64,000 bases of DNA. It comes from Paeniglutamicibacter gangotriensis Lz1y (GTDB lineage: Bacteria > Actinomycetota > Actinomycetes > Actinomycetales > Micrococcaceae). The stretch spans positions 172,100 through 236,099 of the forward strand of contig NZ_AOCK01000009.1 of assembly GCF_000348945.1 (NCBI RefSeq). Reading direction: 5' to 3'. The notes beneath the pieces are model-generated. The model was not told the origin of the DNA. It saw nothing but the letters and a program-made list of their open reading frames with translations, and ran no database searches. This document shows positions 52,510 through 62,339 of the stretch, one piece after another (within the stretch, counting starts at the first letter, position 1; every line of letters begins with the position of its first letter). The position numbers were made by a program, and so were the translations under genes.

Positions 52510-53388
52510 ATGCCAACACCTGAAAGCGCCCCGTCGGACATCGCCGGGCGCACCCGTGAAGCCATCCGGAACACCGGGTTGGCACAACGAGAAATCGCAC
52601 TCCGGACGGGATTCGAAGCGTCCAAGCTGTCCAAGTCCCTGACCGGCACCAGAAAATTCACCAGCGAGGAAATCGTGTTGCTGGCAACGGTCACGGGAGT
52701 GACCGCCAACTGGCTGATCACCGGCTCGGACTCGGCGCCTGCGCTTTCCGCCGAGCCTCCCCGGGGCACACTTCCCACGCGACACCGCGAAGACGAGCGG
52801 CACGCCCAGCGTCGCCGAAGCATCATCGAACGCGCCTGGTGGCTGTTTTCCGACCAAGGTTACTCCGCGGTGAGAATCTCCGACATCGCCAAGGACGTCG
52901 GCGTCAGCACGCCCACGGTCCACTACTACTTCCACACCAAGCAGGCACTGTTCGCCGAGACCTTGCACTATTCGGTGAAGCTCGCCTATGACCGGCAAGT
53001 GGCCGAGCTGAAACCGAACGCCGATCCGGCGGCCCAGCTCAAGCACCTCATTGAACTGCAACTTCCAACCGGGCCCGAAGGACGTGCCGAATGGTCCATC
53101 TGGCTACAGACCTGGACCAAACTTGCCGTCAACGAGGCAGGTCTTGACACGCATTCCCCCGGCTACAGACGTTGGACCTTGACCGTCCGCGACATCATTG
53201 CGGCCGGCCAGGCCACGGGACATTTCGTCAACGTCGATCCCGGAACACTGACCGCCGAACTGACAGCGATGTTCGACGGGATGGGCATCCAGGTCCTCAC
53301 CGGAAACCTGACTCCGAGTCAAATGTTCGCAAACATTTGCGGTTTCATCGACCGCGTCATCATCCAACAGCAAGGAGCAACAGCATGA
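52510..53388 (+). CDS. XRE-TetR fusion regulator of carnitine catabolism
   Basis: 292 residues. Residues ~10-75 resemble an XRE/Cro HTH ([20 protein letters not shown] ... [18 protein letters not shown]). Residues ~100-150 are a TetR helix-turn-helix ([20 protein letters not shown] ... [19 protein letters not shown]), followed by a BetI-like TetR C-terminal domain ([16 protein letters not shown]). Carrying both domains in one chain is uncommon. Its stop overlaps the BKACE start (ATGA), so it is the first gene of the operon and probably autoregulates through the palindromes upstream. Confidence 0.87.
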   Translation: MPTPESAPSDIAGRTREAIRNTGLAQREIALRTGFEASKLSKSLTGTRKFTSEEIVLLATVTGVTANWLITGSDSAPALSAEPPRGTLPTRHREDERHAQRRRSIIERAWWLFSDQGYSAVRISDIAKDVGVSTPTVHYYFHTKQALFAETLHYSVKLAYDRQVAELKPNADPAAQLKHLIELQLPTGPEGRAEWSIWLQTWTKLAVNEAGLDTHSPGYRRWTLTVRDIIAAGQATGHFVNVDPGTLTAELTAMFDGMGIQVLTGNLTPSQMFANICGFIDRVIIQQQGATA

Positions 53389-54278
53389 GCCGAAAAGTCA
53401 TCGTCACGTGTGCCCTCACCGGGGCCGGCGACACCACGTCCAGGAGCGAACACGTTCCGGTCTCCCCCGCTCAGATCGCGGCCGACGCAATCGCCGCCGC
53501 CCGCGCGGGGGCATCCGTGGTGCACATCCACGTTCGCGACATCGCCACCGGCCAGGGTTCACGAGACGTGGCCCTGTACCGCGAAGTGGTCCGCCAGGTG
53601 AAGGAATCGGACGTCGACCCGGTCATCAACCTGACTGCGGGCATGGGTGGAGACCTCTTTATCGATCCATCCAACCCCACGGTCCACCTGCCGGGCACCG
53701 ATCTGGTCTCCGGATTGGAGCGGTTGGCACATGTGGAGGAACTGCGTCCCGAGATCTGCACCATCGACTGCGGCTCATTGAACTTCGGCGAAGGTTCACA
53801 GCTGTACATCAGCACCCCTGACATGCTGCGCGAAGGCGCGGCACGAATCCGGGAACTCGGCGTAAAACCCGAAATGGAAATCTTCGACACCGGAAACCTG
53901 TGGTTTGCCAACGTCATGGTGGAGGAAGGGCTCATCGCTCCCCCGCCGCTCTACCAACTCTGCATGGGCATCCCCTACGGCGCGCCGGCCGATCCGGGCC
54001 TGCTCAAGGTCATGGTGAACATGCTGCCCCAAGGTGCAGAGTGGACCTCGTTTGGCATTGGCCGTAACCAGCTTCCCTGGGTTGAGCATTCGGTGAGGTT
54101 GGGCGGTCACGTGCGCGTGGGCCTGGAAGACAACCTGTACCTGTCCAAGGGGGTCAAGGCAACCAACGCGCAGCTGACCGAACGCGCGATCTCGATCGTT
54201 GAGTCAATGGGCCACACGGTGGCCACTCCCGACGAAGCCCGCGAAATCCTCAAGCTCGACAAGGTGGCCTCGGCATGA
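53385..54278 (+). CDS. 3-keto-5-aminohexanoate cleavage enzyme family (BKACE); 3-dehydrocarnitine cleavage
   Basis: 297 residues of DUF849/BKACE. The zinc ligands are in VVHIHVRD (H47, H49), and NLTAGMGG and GSLNFG are family landmarks. BKACE enzymes condense a beta-keto acid with acetyl-CoA and split it. Beside L-carnitine dehydrogenase the substrate should be 3-dehydrocarnitine, giving betainyl-CoA and acetoacetate. It overlaps both neighbours by four bases. Confidence 0.92.
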   Translation: MSRKVIVTCALTGAGDTTSRSEHVPVSPAQIAADAIAAARAGASVVHIHVRDIATGQGSRDVALYREVVRQVKESDVDPVINLTAGMGGDLFIDPSNPTVHLPGTDLVSGLERLAHVEELRPEICTIDCGSLNFGEGSQLYISTPDMLREGAARIRELGVKPEMEIFDTGNLWFANVMVEEGLIAPPPLYQLCMGIPYGAPADPGLLKVMVNMLPQGAEWTSFGIGRNQLPWVEHSVRLGGHVRVGLEDNLYLSKGVKATNAQLTERAISIVESMGHTVATPDEAREILKLDKVASA

Positions 54279-55246
54279 GCAACTATCCCGAATTCGAAGA
54301 CATTTCCACCGTTGCCTGCATCGGCGCCGGAACCATCGGCGGCGGCTGGGCTGCCTACTTCCTGTCCCGCGGCCTGGCGGTGCGCGTGTGGGACCCGGCC
54401 CCCGACGCCGAAGTGAAATTGCGCAGGCTCATTGACGCCGCTTGGCCCGCCCTGACCACGCTCGGCCTTGCAAAAAATGCCTCCAAGGACAACTTCACCG
54501 TCCACACCGACCTGGACGAGGCTGTTGCCGGAGTCGGGTTTGTCCAGGAGAGCGCCCCGGAAGACTTGACGTTGAAGCAGGAACTGCTCGCCCGGGTCGC
54601 CGCGGCCGTCGCCTCCAATGTCGTCGTTGGTTCCTCCACCTCCGGGTACGGCATGACCGAAATGGCGCAGGCCGCCGCCGATCCTTCCCGCCTGGTGGTG
54701 GGCCACCCATTCAATCCCCCGTACCTGATCCCGCTGGTCGAAGTGGTGGGGGGCGAACAAACGGACCCGCAGGCCACGTCCTGGGCATCCGGTTGGTACG
54801 AATACATCGGCAAGTCGGTGATCACCATGGACCGCGAGGTCCCGGGGTTCATCGCCAACCGGCTGCAGGAAGCCCTCTGGCGCGAGGCCCTGCACATGGT
54901 GGACAACGGCGAAGCAACCGTGGAACAGATCGATACGGCCATCACCGATGGTCCCGGCCTGCGCTGGCCGCTGCAGGGGCCCATGCTTACCTTCCACCTG
55001 GCCGGTGGCGAAGGTGGAATGGCGCACATGCTCGACCACTTCGGGCCCTCGCTCAAGTCCCCCTGGACGCGGCTGGATGCTCCTGAGCTGACCACCAAGT
55101 TGCGCCAGGACGTCATCGACGGGTGCGACATTGAAGCCAACGGACGTTCATTCACCGACTTGATCGCCCAGCGCGATGCCGCGATCATCGCGGTCCGCCA
55201 GGTCGTGGACGGCATCCGGACTCCGACAGGGGCGCGGCAAGAATGA
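54275..55246 (+). CDS. L-carnitine dehydrogenase
   Basis: 323 residues of the 3-hydroxyacyl-CoA dehydrogenase fold. NAD motif [15 protein letters not shown] (residues 15-29); catalytic His-Glu area [19 protein letters not shown]; the second domain has [15 protein letters not shown]. It oxidises the hydroxyl of L-carnitine to 3-dehydrocarnitine with NAD. The family and the adjacent BKACE and thioesterase genes together make the call firm. Confidence 0.93.
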   Translation: MSNYPEFEDISTVACIGAGTIGGGWAAYFLSRGLAVRVWDPAPDAEVKLRRLIDAAWPALTTLGLAKNASKDNFTVHTDLDEAVAGVGFVQESAPEDLTLKQELLARVAAAVASNVVVGSSTSGYGMTEMAQAAADPSRLVVGHPFNPPYLIPLVEVVGGEQTDPQATSWASGWYEYIGKSVITMDREVPGFIANRLQEALWREALHMVDNGEATVEQIDTAITDGPGLRWPLQGPMLTFHLAGGEGGMAHMLDHFGPSLKSPWTRLDAPELTTKLRQDVIDGCDIEANGRSFTDLIAQRDAAIIAVRQVVDGIRTPTGARQE

Positions 55247-55683
55247 GCCTGCCTCCCTATCGATGCTCCGTACTGCCGGAGTGGATCGATTACAACGGAC
55301 ACATGTCCGAAGCCTTCTACGTACTGGCCTTCGGCGATGCAACCACTGCGGTGATGGCTGCTCTGGGTCTGGACGAGGACTATCGCACCTCCAGCAATTG
55401 GTCGCTCTACACCGTCGAGGCACACGTGCGCTACCTGCGCGAGGCCTCCCTTGGCGAGGAACTGGAAATCACCACCGTCATTGTTGCCTCGAGGCCCAAG
55501 AAACTGCATCTTGCCCACGAAATGCACCGAGCCGGGAAACTCATCGCCACCGAAGAAATCCTGGGCCTGCATGTTGACCAGGCCAGCGGGAGCACAATCC
55601 CCTTCCCTGCAGCGGTCCTTGGACGCATTGAAGCACACGGGCAGAGCACCCGCGATTGGAGCGGCCGATCCATCACCGCATGA
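55243..55683 (+). CDS. Hot-dog thioesterase, betainyl-CoA hydrolase candidate
   Basis: 146 residues of the 4HBT fold; active-site pattern WIDYNGHMSEAFYVLAFGDA, with the catalytic Asp followed by YNGHM. Genes like this follow carnitine dehydrogenase and BKACE, and release glycine betaine from betainyl-CoA. Overlaps the previous gene by four bases. Confidence 0.88.
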   Translation: MSLPPYRCSVLPEWIDYNGHMSEAFYVLAFGDATTAVMAALGLDEDYRTSSNWSLYTVEAHVRYLREASLGEELEITTVIVASRPKKLHLAHEMHRAGKLIATEEILGLHVDQASGSTIPFPAAVLGRIEAHGQSTRDWSGRSITA

Positions 55684-55717
55684 ATCCTTCGCGCCTTTCA
55701 CGAGAATCGAGTACGTC

Positions 55718-57319
55718 TTGAACTCCGAAACACCACTATTCGAACGAAAACCGGGCACCACGCCCGGTCCATGCCGCCGCACTGTCCTGGGCGGCGGCAT
55801 GGCCCTGGGACTGGGACTGCTGCTGACCGCCTGCGGTTCTTCCGAGATCGCGGTACTGCAGGCACCCACCGGGGAACCGGTCCGGGGCGGAACGCTCCGG
55901 GTGGGCCTGGCAGGAGGCGGCGCAGCCGACTCCCTCGACCCCCACTCGCCGGTCAGCACCACCGACATTGCCCGTGTCGTCAACCTCTACGAATCGCTGC
56001 TCTACCGCGATGAGAACTTCGAGCTCAAGCCCTTGCTCGCGCTGGCCGCCACCCCGGATGCCACGGCTCGGGTGTGGACGGTTGATTTGCGTCCGGGTGT
56101 GAAGTTCCACGACGGCCGAACCGTCACCGCCCGGGACGTTGCTTCGACCTTTGCCCGGGTCACCAACCCCGACGATCCCAAAAGCGGGGCGGCCGCCTTG
56201 TCCGTCCTCGACAAGGTCGAGGTCGTCGACGAACTGACCGTCAGATTCCGGCTTAACACCCCCACTGCCACGTTTGACGACTCGCTGGGACAATACGCAT
56301 TAGGCATCGTCCCCGAAGACTTCGACGTCGCCAATCCCGTCGGCACCGGCCCGTTCAAGGCCTCCAGCTTCGATCCCGGCAGGCAGTCAGTCTTCGTCCG
56401 CAACGATGCGTACTGGCGGGAGCACGAGCCCCACCTTGATGAACTGGTCATCCTGAATTTCTCCGATGACGACGCCATGCTCAACGCGCTGCTTTCCACG
56501 CAGGTCGATGCCATCGGCCAGATCCCGCTGGCGCTACTGGAGGTAATTGCCGCCGATCCCCGCATCAGCATCCTGAACTCCGAAACCGGTGCGTGGCTTC
56601 CCTTCACCATGCGCATCGACAAGGCTCCGTTCGACGATGTTCGGGTGCGCCAAGCCTTCCGCCTCGCGGTGGACCGTGAACAGATGATCGAACAGGTCTT
56701 GAGCGGCAACGGATCCGTGGCCAATGACCTCTATGCGCCCTTCGATCCCGGCTATGCCAAGCATCTTCCCCAACGCACCCAAGATATCGAAAAGTCCAAG
56801 TCGCTCCTCGCCGAAGCTGGCTACCCCGACGGCCTGGACATTGAATTGGTGACCGCCCCGATCCAGGCCGGTGCCGTGGAAGCGGCCCAGGTCTTTGCCC
56901 AGCAGGCAAAAGCCGCAGGCATCCGTGTCAAGATACGCAGGGTGGACACCACCACGTTTTTTGGCGACGACTACCTATCGTGGACCTTCGCCCAGGACTT
57001 TTGGTACACACGCAACTTCCTGCCGCAGGTCAACAGCAGCTCGCTGCCCACGAGCCCCTTCAACGAGACGCATTGGGACGACCCGGAATTCCTGGCATTG
57101 GTCCAGGAGGCTGCCACCGAGGTCGACGAGGCAAAACGCAATGCGCTCATCTCCCGCGCCCAAGAGATCGAATTCGAGCGCGGCGGATATATTATCTGGG
57201 GCTACCCCAACCAGGCGGACGCCTACCAGAAATACGTCGCTGGCCTGATTCCGAACAAGACCGGCCTAGCCCTGTCCGGTTTCGAGTTCCGCCGCGCGTG
57301 GATCGGGGTTTCCAAATGA
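55718..57319 (+). CDS. ABC transporter substrate-binding lipoprotein, family 5 (peptide/opine type)
   Basis: 533 residues. The N-terminus has a twin-arginine lipoprotein signal: CRRTVLGGGMALGLGLLLTAC, so Tat export with lipid anchoring is likely. The mature chain is SBP_bac_5 (NLYESLLYRDENFELKPLLA, KFHDGRTVTARDVASTF). Start is probably TTG 55718 (LNSETPLFERKPG); a longer ORF upstream runs through the thioesterase gene and is not real. Inside a carnitine operon it should bind carnitine or an acylcarnitine, although canonical carnitine uptake uses other families. Confidence 0.85.
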   Translation: MNSETPLFERKPGTTPGPCRRTVLGGGMALGLGLLLTACGSSEIAVLQAPTGEPVRGGTLRVGLAGGGAADSLDPHSPVSTTDIARVVNLYESLLYRDENFELKPLLALAATPDATARVWTVDLRPGVKFHDGRTVTARDVASTFARVTNPDDPKSGAAALSVLDKVEVVDELTVRFRLNTPTATFDDSLGQYALGIVPEDFDVANPVGTGPFKASSFDPGRQSVFVRNDAYWREHEPHLDELVILNFSDDDAMLNALLSTQVDAIGQIPLALLEVIAADPRISILNSETGAWLPFTMRIDKAPFDDVRVRQAFRLAVDREQMIEQVLSGNGSVANDLYAPFDPGYAKHLPQRTQDIEKSKSLLAEAGYPDGLDIELVTAPIQAGAVEAAQVFAQQAKAAGIRVKIRRVDTTTFFGDDYLSWTFAQDFWYTRNFLPQVNSSSLPTSPFNETHWDDPEFLALVQEAATEVDEAKRNALISRAQEIEFERGGYIIWGYPNQADAYQKYVAGLIPNKTGLALSGFEFRRAWIGVSK

Positions 57320-58275
57320 TCGCCAAAATGATTACGAAACGGCTGCTGGTCAGCCTAGTCATCCTCTTTGTGGTTTCCTTGCTGGTTTTCGTGGCCACCC
57401 TTCTGCTTCCCGGCGACCCGGCCCAGGCCATCCTTGGCCAGCAAGCCACTCCCGAGCGGCTGGAGGCTTTACGGGAACAAATGAACCTGAACGACCCGGT
57501 CTGGGTGCGTTACTTCACCTGGATCGGTGGCTTGTTCACTGGAAATCTTGGTTATTCTGCCGCCAGCGGCGGTCCCGTCACGGCCCTACTTTCCGATCGT
57601 ATCCAGGCATCCTTGGTCCTGATGGGCTTGGCTGCATTGATCTCCATCCCCGTCGGCATCGTCGTGGGCACCTTTTCCGCACTGAAGCGCGGGCGCGCTT
57701 TCGACCACGCAGCCACCGGCACCACCTTGGTATTGGCTTCACTGCCGGAGTTCGTGATCGGCATCGGGCTTGTCGCGTTGTTCTCGACCTCGGTGTTCAA
57801 GATCCTTCCCTCGGTAACCATGGCCCCTCCGGGTGAAGCCGTGTGGAACTACCCTGTGCAATTGGTCTTGCCCACCATCACCCTCGTCTTGGTGGTGACC
57901 CCCTACATCGTGAGAATGATGCGCGGCACGATGCTGGAAGTCATGAACTCCGGATTCGTGGAAATGGCGCGTCTCAAGGGTGTTCCCGAACGTCAAGTGG
58001 TGCTTCGGCATGCGGTGCCGCACGCCCTGGCCCCGGTCGCCCAGGTCATCGCCATCCAGTTGGCTTGGATGGCCGGAGGCGTGGTCGTCATCGAGTTCCT
58101 CTTCAGGTACCCGGGCATCGGCCAGGCTCTCGTTGACGCAGTGAACAACCGTGATGTGCAGGTGGTCCAGGCAATTTCCATCCTGATCGCGGCCGCCTAC
58201 ATCGTGGTCAATCTGCTCGCCGACCTGGTGGGCATCCTCACGAATCCGAAACTACGCACGGAGAAAGCCTCATGA
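57316..58275 (+). CDS. ABC transporter permease, DppB type
   Basis: 319 residues, six membrane helices; opens MITKRLLVSLVILFVVSLLVF, contains the EAA loop VEMARLKGVPERQVVLRHAV. Overlaps the binding protein stop (ATGA) and the next start. Forms the inner-membrane channel with the following gene. Confidence 0.92.
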   Translation: MIAKMITKRLLVSLVILFVVSLLVFVATLLLPGDPAQAILGQQATPERLEALREQMNLNDPVWVRYFTWIGGLFTGNLGYSAASGGPVTALLSDRIQASLVLMGLAALISIPVGIVVGTFSALKRGRAFDHAATGTTLVLASLPEFVIGIGLVALFSTSVFKILPSVTMAPPGEAVWNYPVQLVLPTITLVLVVTPYIVRMMRGTMLEVMNSGFVEMARLKGVPERQVVLRHAVPHALAPVAQVIAIQLAWMAGGVVVIEFLFRYPGIGQALVDAVNNRDVQVVQAISILIAAAYIVVNLLADLVGILTNPKLRTEKAS

Positions 58276-59159
58276 GCACCGTCGAAGAAGTCGTTGCCCA
58301 AGACCCCGTTGTTGCCCGCCCGCCCCGGCTGCTCGCCCGAATGATGCGTCAGCCACAGGCCAAGCTCGGCATGGTGCTGACATTGGTAGTGATGTTTCTG
58401 GCCCTGGCCGGACCTCTGCTGACGCCGTGGCTCACAGGCCACACCAGCACCGAGTTCACCGGGCGCCCCTTCACCGACATCGGAATATTCGGAACCGACA
58501 ACCTCGGCAGGGATGTATTCTCACGCTTCCTCGACGGAGGGCTTCGCCTGATCGTTTACGCCGCGCTCGCCACTGCGTTGGGCATGGTTGTCGGTGTCGC
58601 GGTGGGCATGACCGCCGCGTATTCCGGCGGCCGCGTTGATGCACTGATCATGCGCGGCAACGATGTGCTCCTGGCACTGCCGCAACTGGTGTTTGCACTG
58701 CTGGCCATCACCGTCCTCGGCCCGCAAGGCTGGGTACTGGTTGTGGTCATCGGCATCACCCACGCCCCACGCATTGCCCGAGTCACTCGTTCCGCCACCG
58801 CCGCGGTGATCACGGAGGACTACATCCGCGCCAGTGAAATGTACGCGGTGCCGAAGTGGAAAATCCTGCTCACCGAGGTCCTGCCCAACATCACCGGTCC
58901 GTTGATGGTCGAACTCGGATTGCGCATGACATATTCGATCGGCTTCGTGGCGGCGCTGTCCTTCCTTGGTCTGGGCATGCAGCCGCCTACAGCAGACTGG
59001 GGCCTGATGATCAACGAGAGCCGCATAGCCTTGGTCGTCCAGCCTTGGGGAGTGCTTCTGCCGGTTGCAGCCATCGCGGTATTAACCGTGGGCACCAACC
59101 TCCTGACCGACTCGCTCGCGCGTGCCTCGGCCGACATGAATGTGGGGAACAAAAAATGA
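58272..59159 (+). CDS. ABC transporter permease, DppC type
   Basis: 295 residues with an N-terminal OppC_N segment (MMRQPQAKLGMVLTLVVMFL), the typical TDNLGRDVFSRFLDGGLRL, and EAA loop EDYIRASEMYAVPKWKILL. Partner of the DppB-type permease; overlaps it by four bases. Confidence 0.93.
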   Translation: MSTVEEVVAQDPVVARPPRLLARMMRQPQAKLGMVLTLVVMFLALAGPLLTPWLTGHTSTEFTGRPFTDIGIFGTDNLGRDVFSRFLDGGLRLIVYAALATALGMVVGVAVGMTAAYSGGRVDALIMRGNDVLLALPQLVFALLAITVLGPQGWVLVVVIGITHAPRIARVTRSATAAVITEDYIRASEMYAVPKWKILLTEVLPNITGPLMVELGLRMTYSIGFVAALSFLGLGMQPPTADWGLMINESRIALVVQPWGVLLPVAAIAVLTVGTNLLTDSLARASADMNVGNKK

Positions 59160-60898
59160 CCACCAACACCATGGACCACGACAGTGTAGCCAGTGCTTTG
59201 TGTGCCACCGACGTGCGGGTGCAAACCGATGCCGGGGTGGAAATCCTGCACGGAGTCAGCTTCACCCTGCAGCCGGGCCGCATCCTAGCGCTCGTCGGCG
59301 AATCAGGTTCCGGAAAAACGACAGCCGGCCTGGCATGCATGGGACACTTCCGACAGGGATTGGCCAAGGGCACCGGGACGGTGCATCTCGGCGACGGTGA
59401 AATGGGGAACATCCTGGAGTTGCCAGCTGCCCAGCTGCGGGGATTGCGTGGCAAAACCATCTCCTATGTGCCGCAGGACCCGGCACTGTCGCTGAACCCC
59501 TCCATGCGCATTGGTGAGCAGATTACCGAAACCCTGCGCGTACATCGCGTCGGCGCCACCGATGCCGAACGCCGGTTGCGGGTGACCGAGGTGCTCGCCG
59601 AGGTGGGCTTGGCCAATGACCCCGCCTACCAGCGTCGCTATCCCCACCAGTTGTCTGGCGGACAACAGCAGCGCGTGGGCATCGCTATGGCCTTCGCCTG
59701 CCGCCCCTCCGTGATCGTGCTCGACGAGCCGACCACCGGCCTGGACGTCACCACCCAGGCCGTGGTCCTGCGAACAATTGACGAACTGGCCGCAAGGCAC
59801 CAGGTAGCGGGGCTTTACATCACCCACGACCTGGCCGTCGTGGCCGAGATCGCCGACGAGGTCGCGGTCATGCTCGAAGGAGACATTGTGGAGCATGGAG
59901 CCACCGACCAGGTGCTTTTCGCTCCGCAGCACAGCTATACCCGCAGGCTGCTGGCCGCGGTTCCCGATCTGGCCGGAAAACGCCGGGTGGGCCAGGTGGA
60001 GGCAATCACCGGTGAACAGCCGTTGATCGTCCCCGGCCCGCACGGCATCCCGGACAGCACCAGCACCACACCGCTGGTCGACGACGCCAAACTGCTGCCC
60101 GGCACCATGCCCCGGACAACGCCCGCTGATACTGCTGCGGAGACCACTCCGCTGTTGCGATTGCGCGACCTTTCCCTTTCCTACGGGCAACACAAGGTCC
60201 TGGACGGGATCGACTTCCAACTCCGGGAGGGCGAGTCGATGATGCTGCTGGGCGAGTCGGGGTCGGGCAAGACCACGCTCTCGCGATGCGTGGCCGGACT
60301 CAATGACGCCTACACGGGCTCCATCGAGCTGTTCGGCGAGCAACTGGCCACTGGCACGAGGTCGCGTTCGTCCGAGGACCGGCGGCGGATCCAGTATGTC
60401 TTCCAGTCTCCGTTCTCCTCGCTGAACCCGCGCCGAACTATTGCGGAGTCCGTGGGCGTCCCGCTGCAGATGTCCGGAATAAACGACAAGCACAGGCGCC
60501 GCATGCTGGTGCTCGAAGCACTGGACCAGGTAAGGCTCGGCGAACGCTTCATGGACCGCCGGCCCGGGGACCTCAGCGGCGGTGAACGCCAGCGTGCAGC
60601 AATTGCCCGCGCGTTGGTCAACGCCCCTTCGTTGTTGGTCTGTGACGAGATAACCAGCGCCCTAGATGTATCGGTGCAGGCATCGATCCTGGACCTCTTG
60701 CGCACGCTGCAGACCGATCACAACATGTCGATGCTTTTCGTCACCCACAACATCGCCCTGGCCCGCCACATTTCCCAGCGTCTGGCGGTACTGCAGAAGG
60801 GCAAGATCGTGGACTTCGGCACCACCGACGATGTCCTGAACAACCCGCAGCACAGCTACACGCAGGAACTGCTGGCCAACGTCCCCGCCTTCGATTAA
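59156..60898 (+). CDS. Fused double ATPase of a dipeptide/nickel-type ABC transporter (DppDF)
   Basis: 580 residues containing two complete ABC ATPase modules in one chain. First: GESGSGKTT, signature [13 protein letters not shown], Walker B VIVLDEPTTGLD. Second (from about residue 345): GESGSGKTTL, LSGGERQRAAIARAL, LLVCDEITSALD. The linker holds the oligopeptide-transporter segment. It energises the importer formed by the three preceding genes. It overlaps the permease stop by four bases. Confidence 0.92.
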   Translation: MTTNTMDHDSVASALCATDVRVQTDAGVEILHGVSFTLQPGRILALVGESGSGKTTAGLACMGHFRQGLAKGTGTVHLGDGEMGNILELPAAQLRGLRGKTISYVPQDPALSLNPSMRIGEQITETLRVHRVGATDAERRLRVTEVLAEVGLANDPAYQRRYPHQLSGGQQQRVGIAMAFACRPSVIVLDEPTTGLDVTTQAVVLRTIDELAARHQVAGLYITHDLAVVAEIADEVAVMLEGDIVEHGATDQVLFAPQHSYTRRLLAAVPDLAGKRRVGQVEAITGEQPLIVPGPHGIPDSTSTTPLVDDAKLLPGTMPRTTPADTAAETTPLLRLRDLSLSYGQHKVLDGIDFQLREGESMMLLGESGSGKTTLSRCVAGLNDAYTGSIELFGEQLATGTRSRSSEDRRRIQYVFQSPFSSLNPRRTIAESVGVPLQMSGINDKHRRRMLVLEALDQVRLGERFMDRRPGDLSGGERQRAAIARALVNAPSLLVCDEITSALDVSVQASILDLLRTLQTDHNMSMLFVTHNIALARHISQRLAVLQKGKIVDFGTTDDVLNNPQHSYTQELLANVPAFD

Positions 60899-60906
60899 GG
60901 ATGAAC

Positions 60907-62085
60907 ATGAACACATCTCTTGAAAAAGCCCACACAAGCCACAATGACGGGCTGTCCGCGGCCGGATTTGACACCCTCTCCGAGGTCTTCGCCCGTCATC
61001 TGGCAGCGGGCGAAGGTGGCATGGCATTTTGCGTCTACCGCGGGGGCAAGCCTCTGGCCAGGTTCTACGGAGGAGACACCGTCAGGATGGGAGACGCTCC
61101 CGCACCGGGCACCGGCGCGGGGCATCGCTGGACGGAATCAACCATGGCAGTCCTGTTCTCTGGCACCAAAGGGCTGGTCGCCACCATTGCCGCGATCCTG
61201 ATCGACCGCGGCAGCCTGGACCCAGATGCCACCGTGGCCTCCTACTGGCCGGAATTCGCTGCTGCAGGAAAACAAGATGCCACTGTCGCCCAGGTGCTGA
61301 GCCACAGCGTAGGCCTGGTCTATGTGGATCCGGAACCCAGCTCGGACCTCCGATATGACAATCGGGCCGTGGCCTCAATCCTGGCCGCCCAAGCTCCGTT
61401 GTGGGCACCTGGCACCAAGGTTGCGTACCACGCATTGACCTTCGGCTATCTCGCGGCCGAGCTGTTCTTTCGGATCACGGGAAAAAGCGCGGGCGAGCTT
61501 GTTCGCGAGATGCTTTCAGGGCCATTGGGCTTGGAGCTTCATCTGGGTCTTCCCGAGACGCTGGATGAGCGGCTCGCGACCATTTTTCGCTCCAAGGACT
61601 ACGCGATCTCCACGTTCCTGCAGGACCCGGAACGACGGAAGATCGTGGACCGGATGTATGGGAATTCCCTCACCGGGAAGGGAGACCCCTTCAATTCCGT
61701 AGATATGAGACGAGCAGAAATGGCCTCCGGCGGAGGAATCGGCACCGCGGACGCAATGGCCTCCTTGTATTCGCAACTTGCCGTACCGTCATCGCCGGTG
61801 GTCTCCGCCGTGGCGCTTCGGCGCTCGACTGCTACCTGGGCGGAAGGCGTGGACGCGGTCAATGACCGGCCGCTTCGCTTCGGGCTTGGCTACGAGCTGG
61901 CAGACCCTCTGGGAACCTATGGTCCGGTGACCCCGGCATTCGGGCATTCCGGGGCAGGAGGCGGGCTACATGGAGCCTGGCCCGACAAGAACATTGGATT
62001 CTCGTTCCTGACCAACGAAATGCTTGCGGAAGACCAGGACCGCCGAGCCAAGGACCTGCTTGGAGCCTTGGCCCGAGCCGTTTGA
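60907..62085 (+). CDS. Serine beta-lactamase-fold hydrolase/esterase
   Basis: 392 residues of the class C beta-lactamase/DD-peptidase fold. The nucleophile motif S-x-x-K is FSGTKG (near residue 80), the tyrosine motif is YHALTFGYLA (Y-x-x), and the third element is FGHSGAGGG. There is no signal peptide, so it acts in the cytoplasm. Relatives with this layout are often ester hydrolases (EstB, LovD) rather than beta-lactamases. As last gene of a carnitine operon it may hydrolyse O-acylcarnitines. Start ATG 60907 follows AAGGA. Confidence 0.85.
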   Translation: MNTSLEKAHTSHNDGLSAAGFDTLSEVFARHLAAGEGGMAFCVYRGGKPLARFYGGDTVRMGDAPAPGTGAGHRWTESTMAVLFSGTKGLVATIAAILIDRGSLDPDATVASYWPEFAAAGKQDATVAQVLSHSVGLVYVDPEPSSDLRYDNRAVASILAAQAPLWAPGTKVAYHALTFGYLAAELFFRITGKSAGELVREMLSGPLGLELHLGLPETLDERLATIFRSKDYAISTFLQDPERRKIVDRMYGNSLTGKGDPFNSVDMRRAEMASGGGIGTADAMASLYSQLAVPSSPVVSAVALRRSTATWAEGVDAVNDRPLRFGLGYELADPLGTYGPVTPAFGHSGAGGGLHGAWPDKNIGFSFLTNEMLAEDQDRRAKDLLGALARAV

Positions 62086-62339
62086 TCCGCCCAGAAATCC
62101 GCGTCGTGTGACGCAACCGGGGCGCCATGTCCCGGTCGCGTTCCCACCGAGTGGTCACGTTGGCCCGACATTGAGGTCAGGTGCTTGAACCGCGGGCAAG
62201 AACTGCGGAATCACATTCATCAGGCACCCCGGATGGTCCGTCCAACCGCCCTCGATCGATACGAGCGGTTGGCGACAGCACCCGAAACCGTGATCCGCCT
62301 GGACAGGAAACGATCATGTAGGACAGCCACCAGTTGCCC

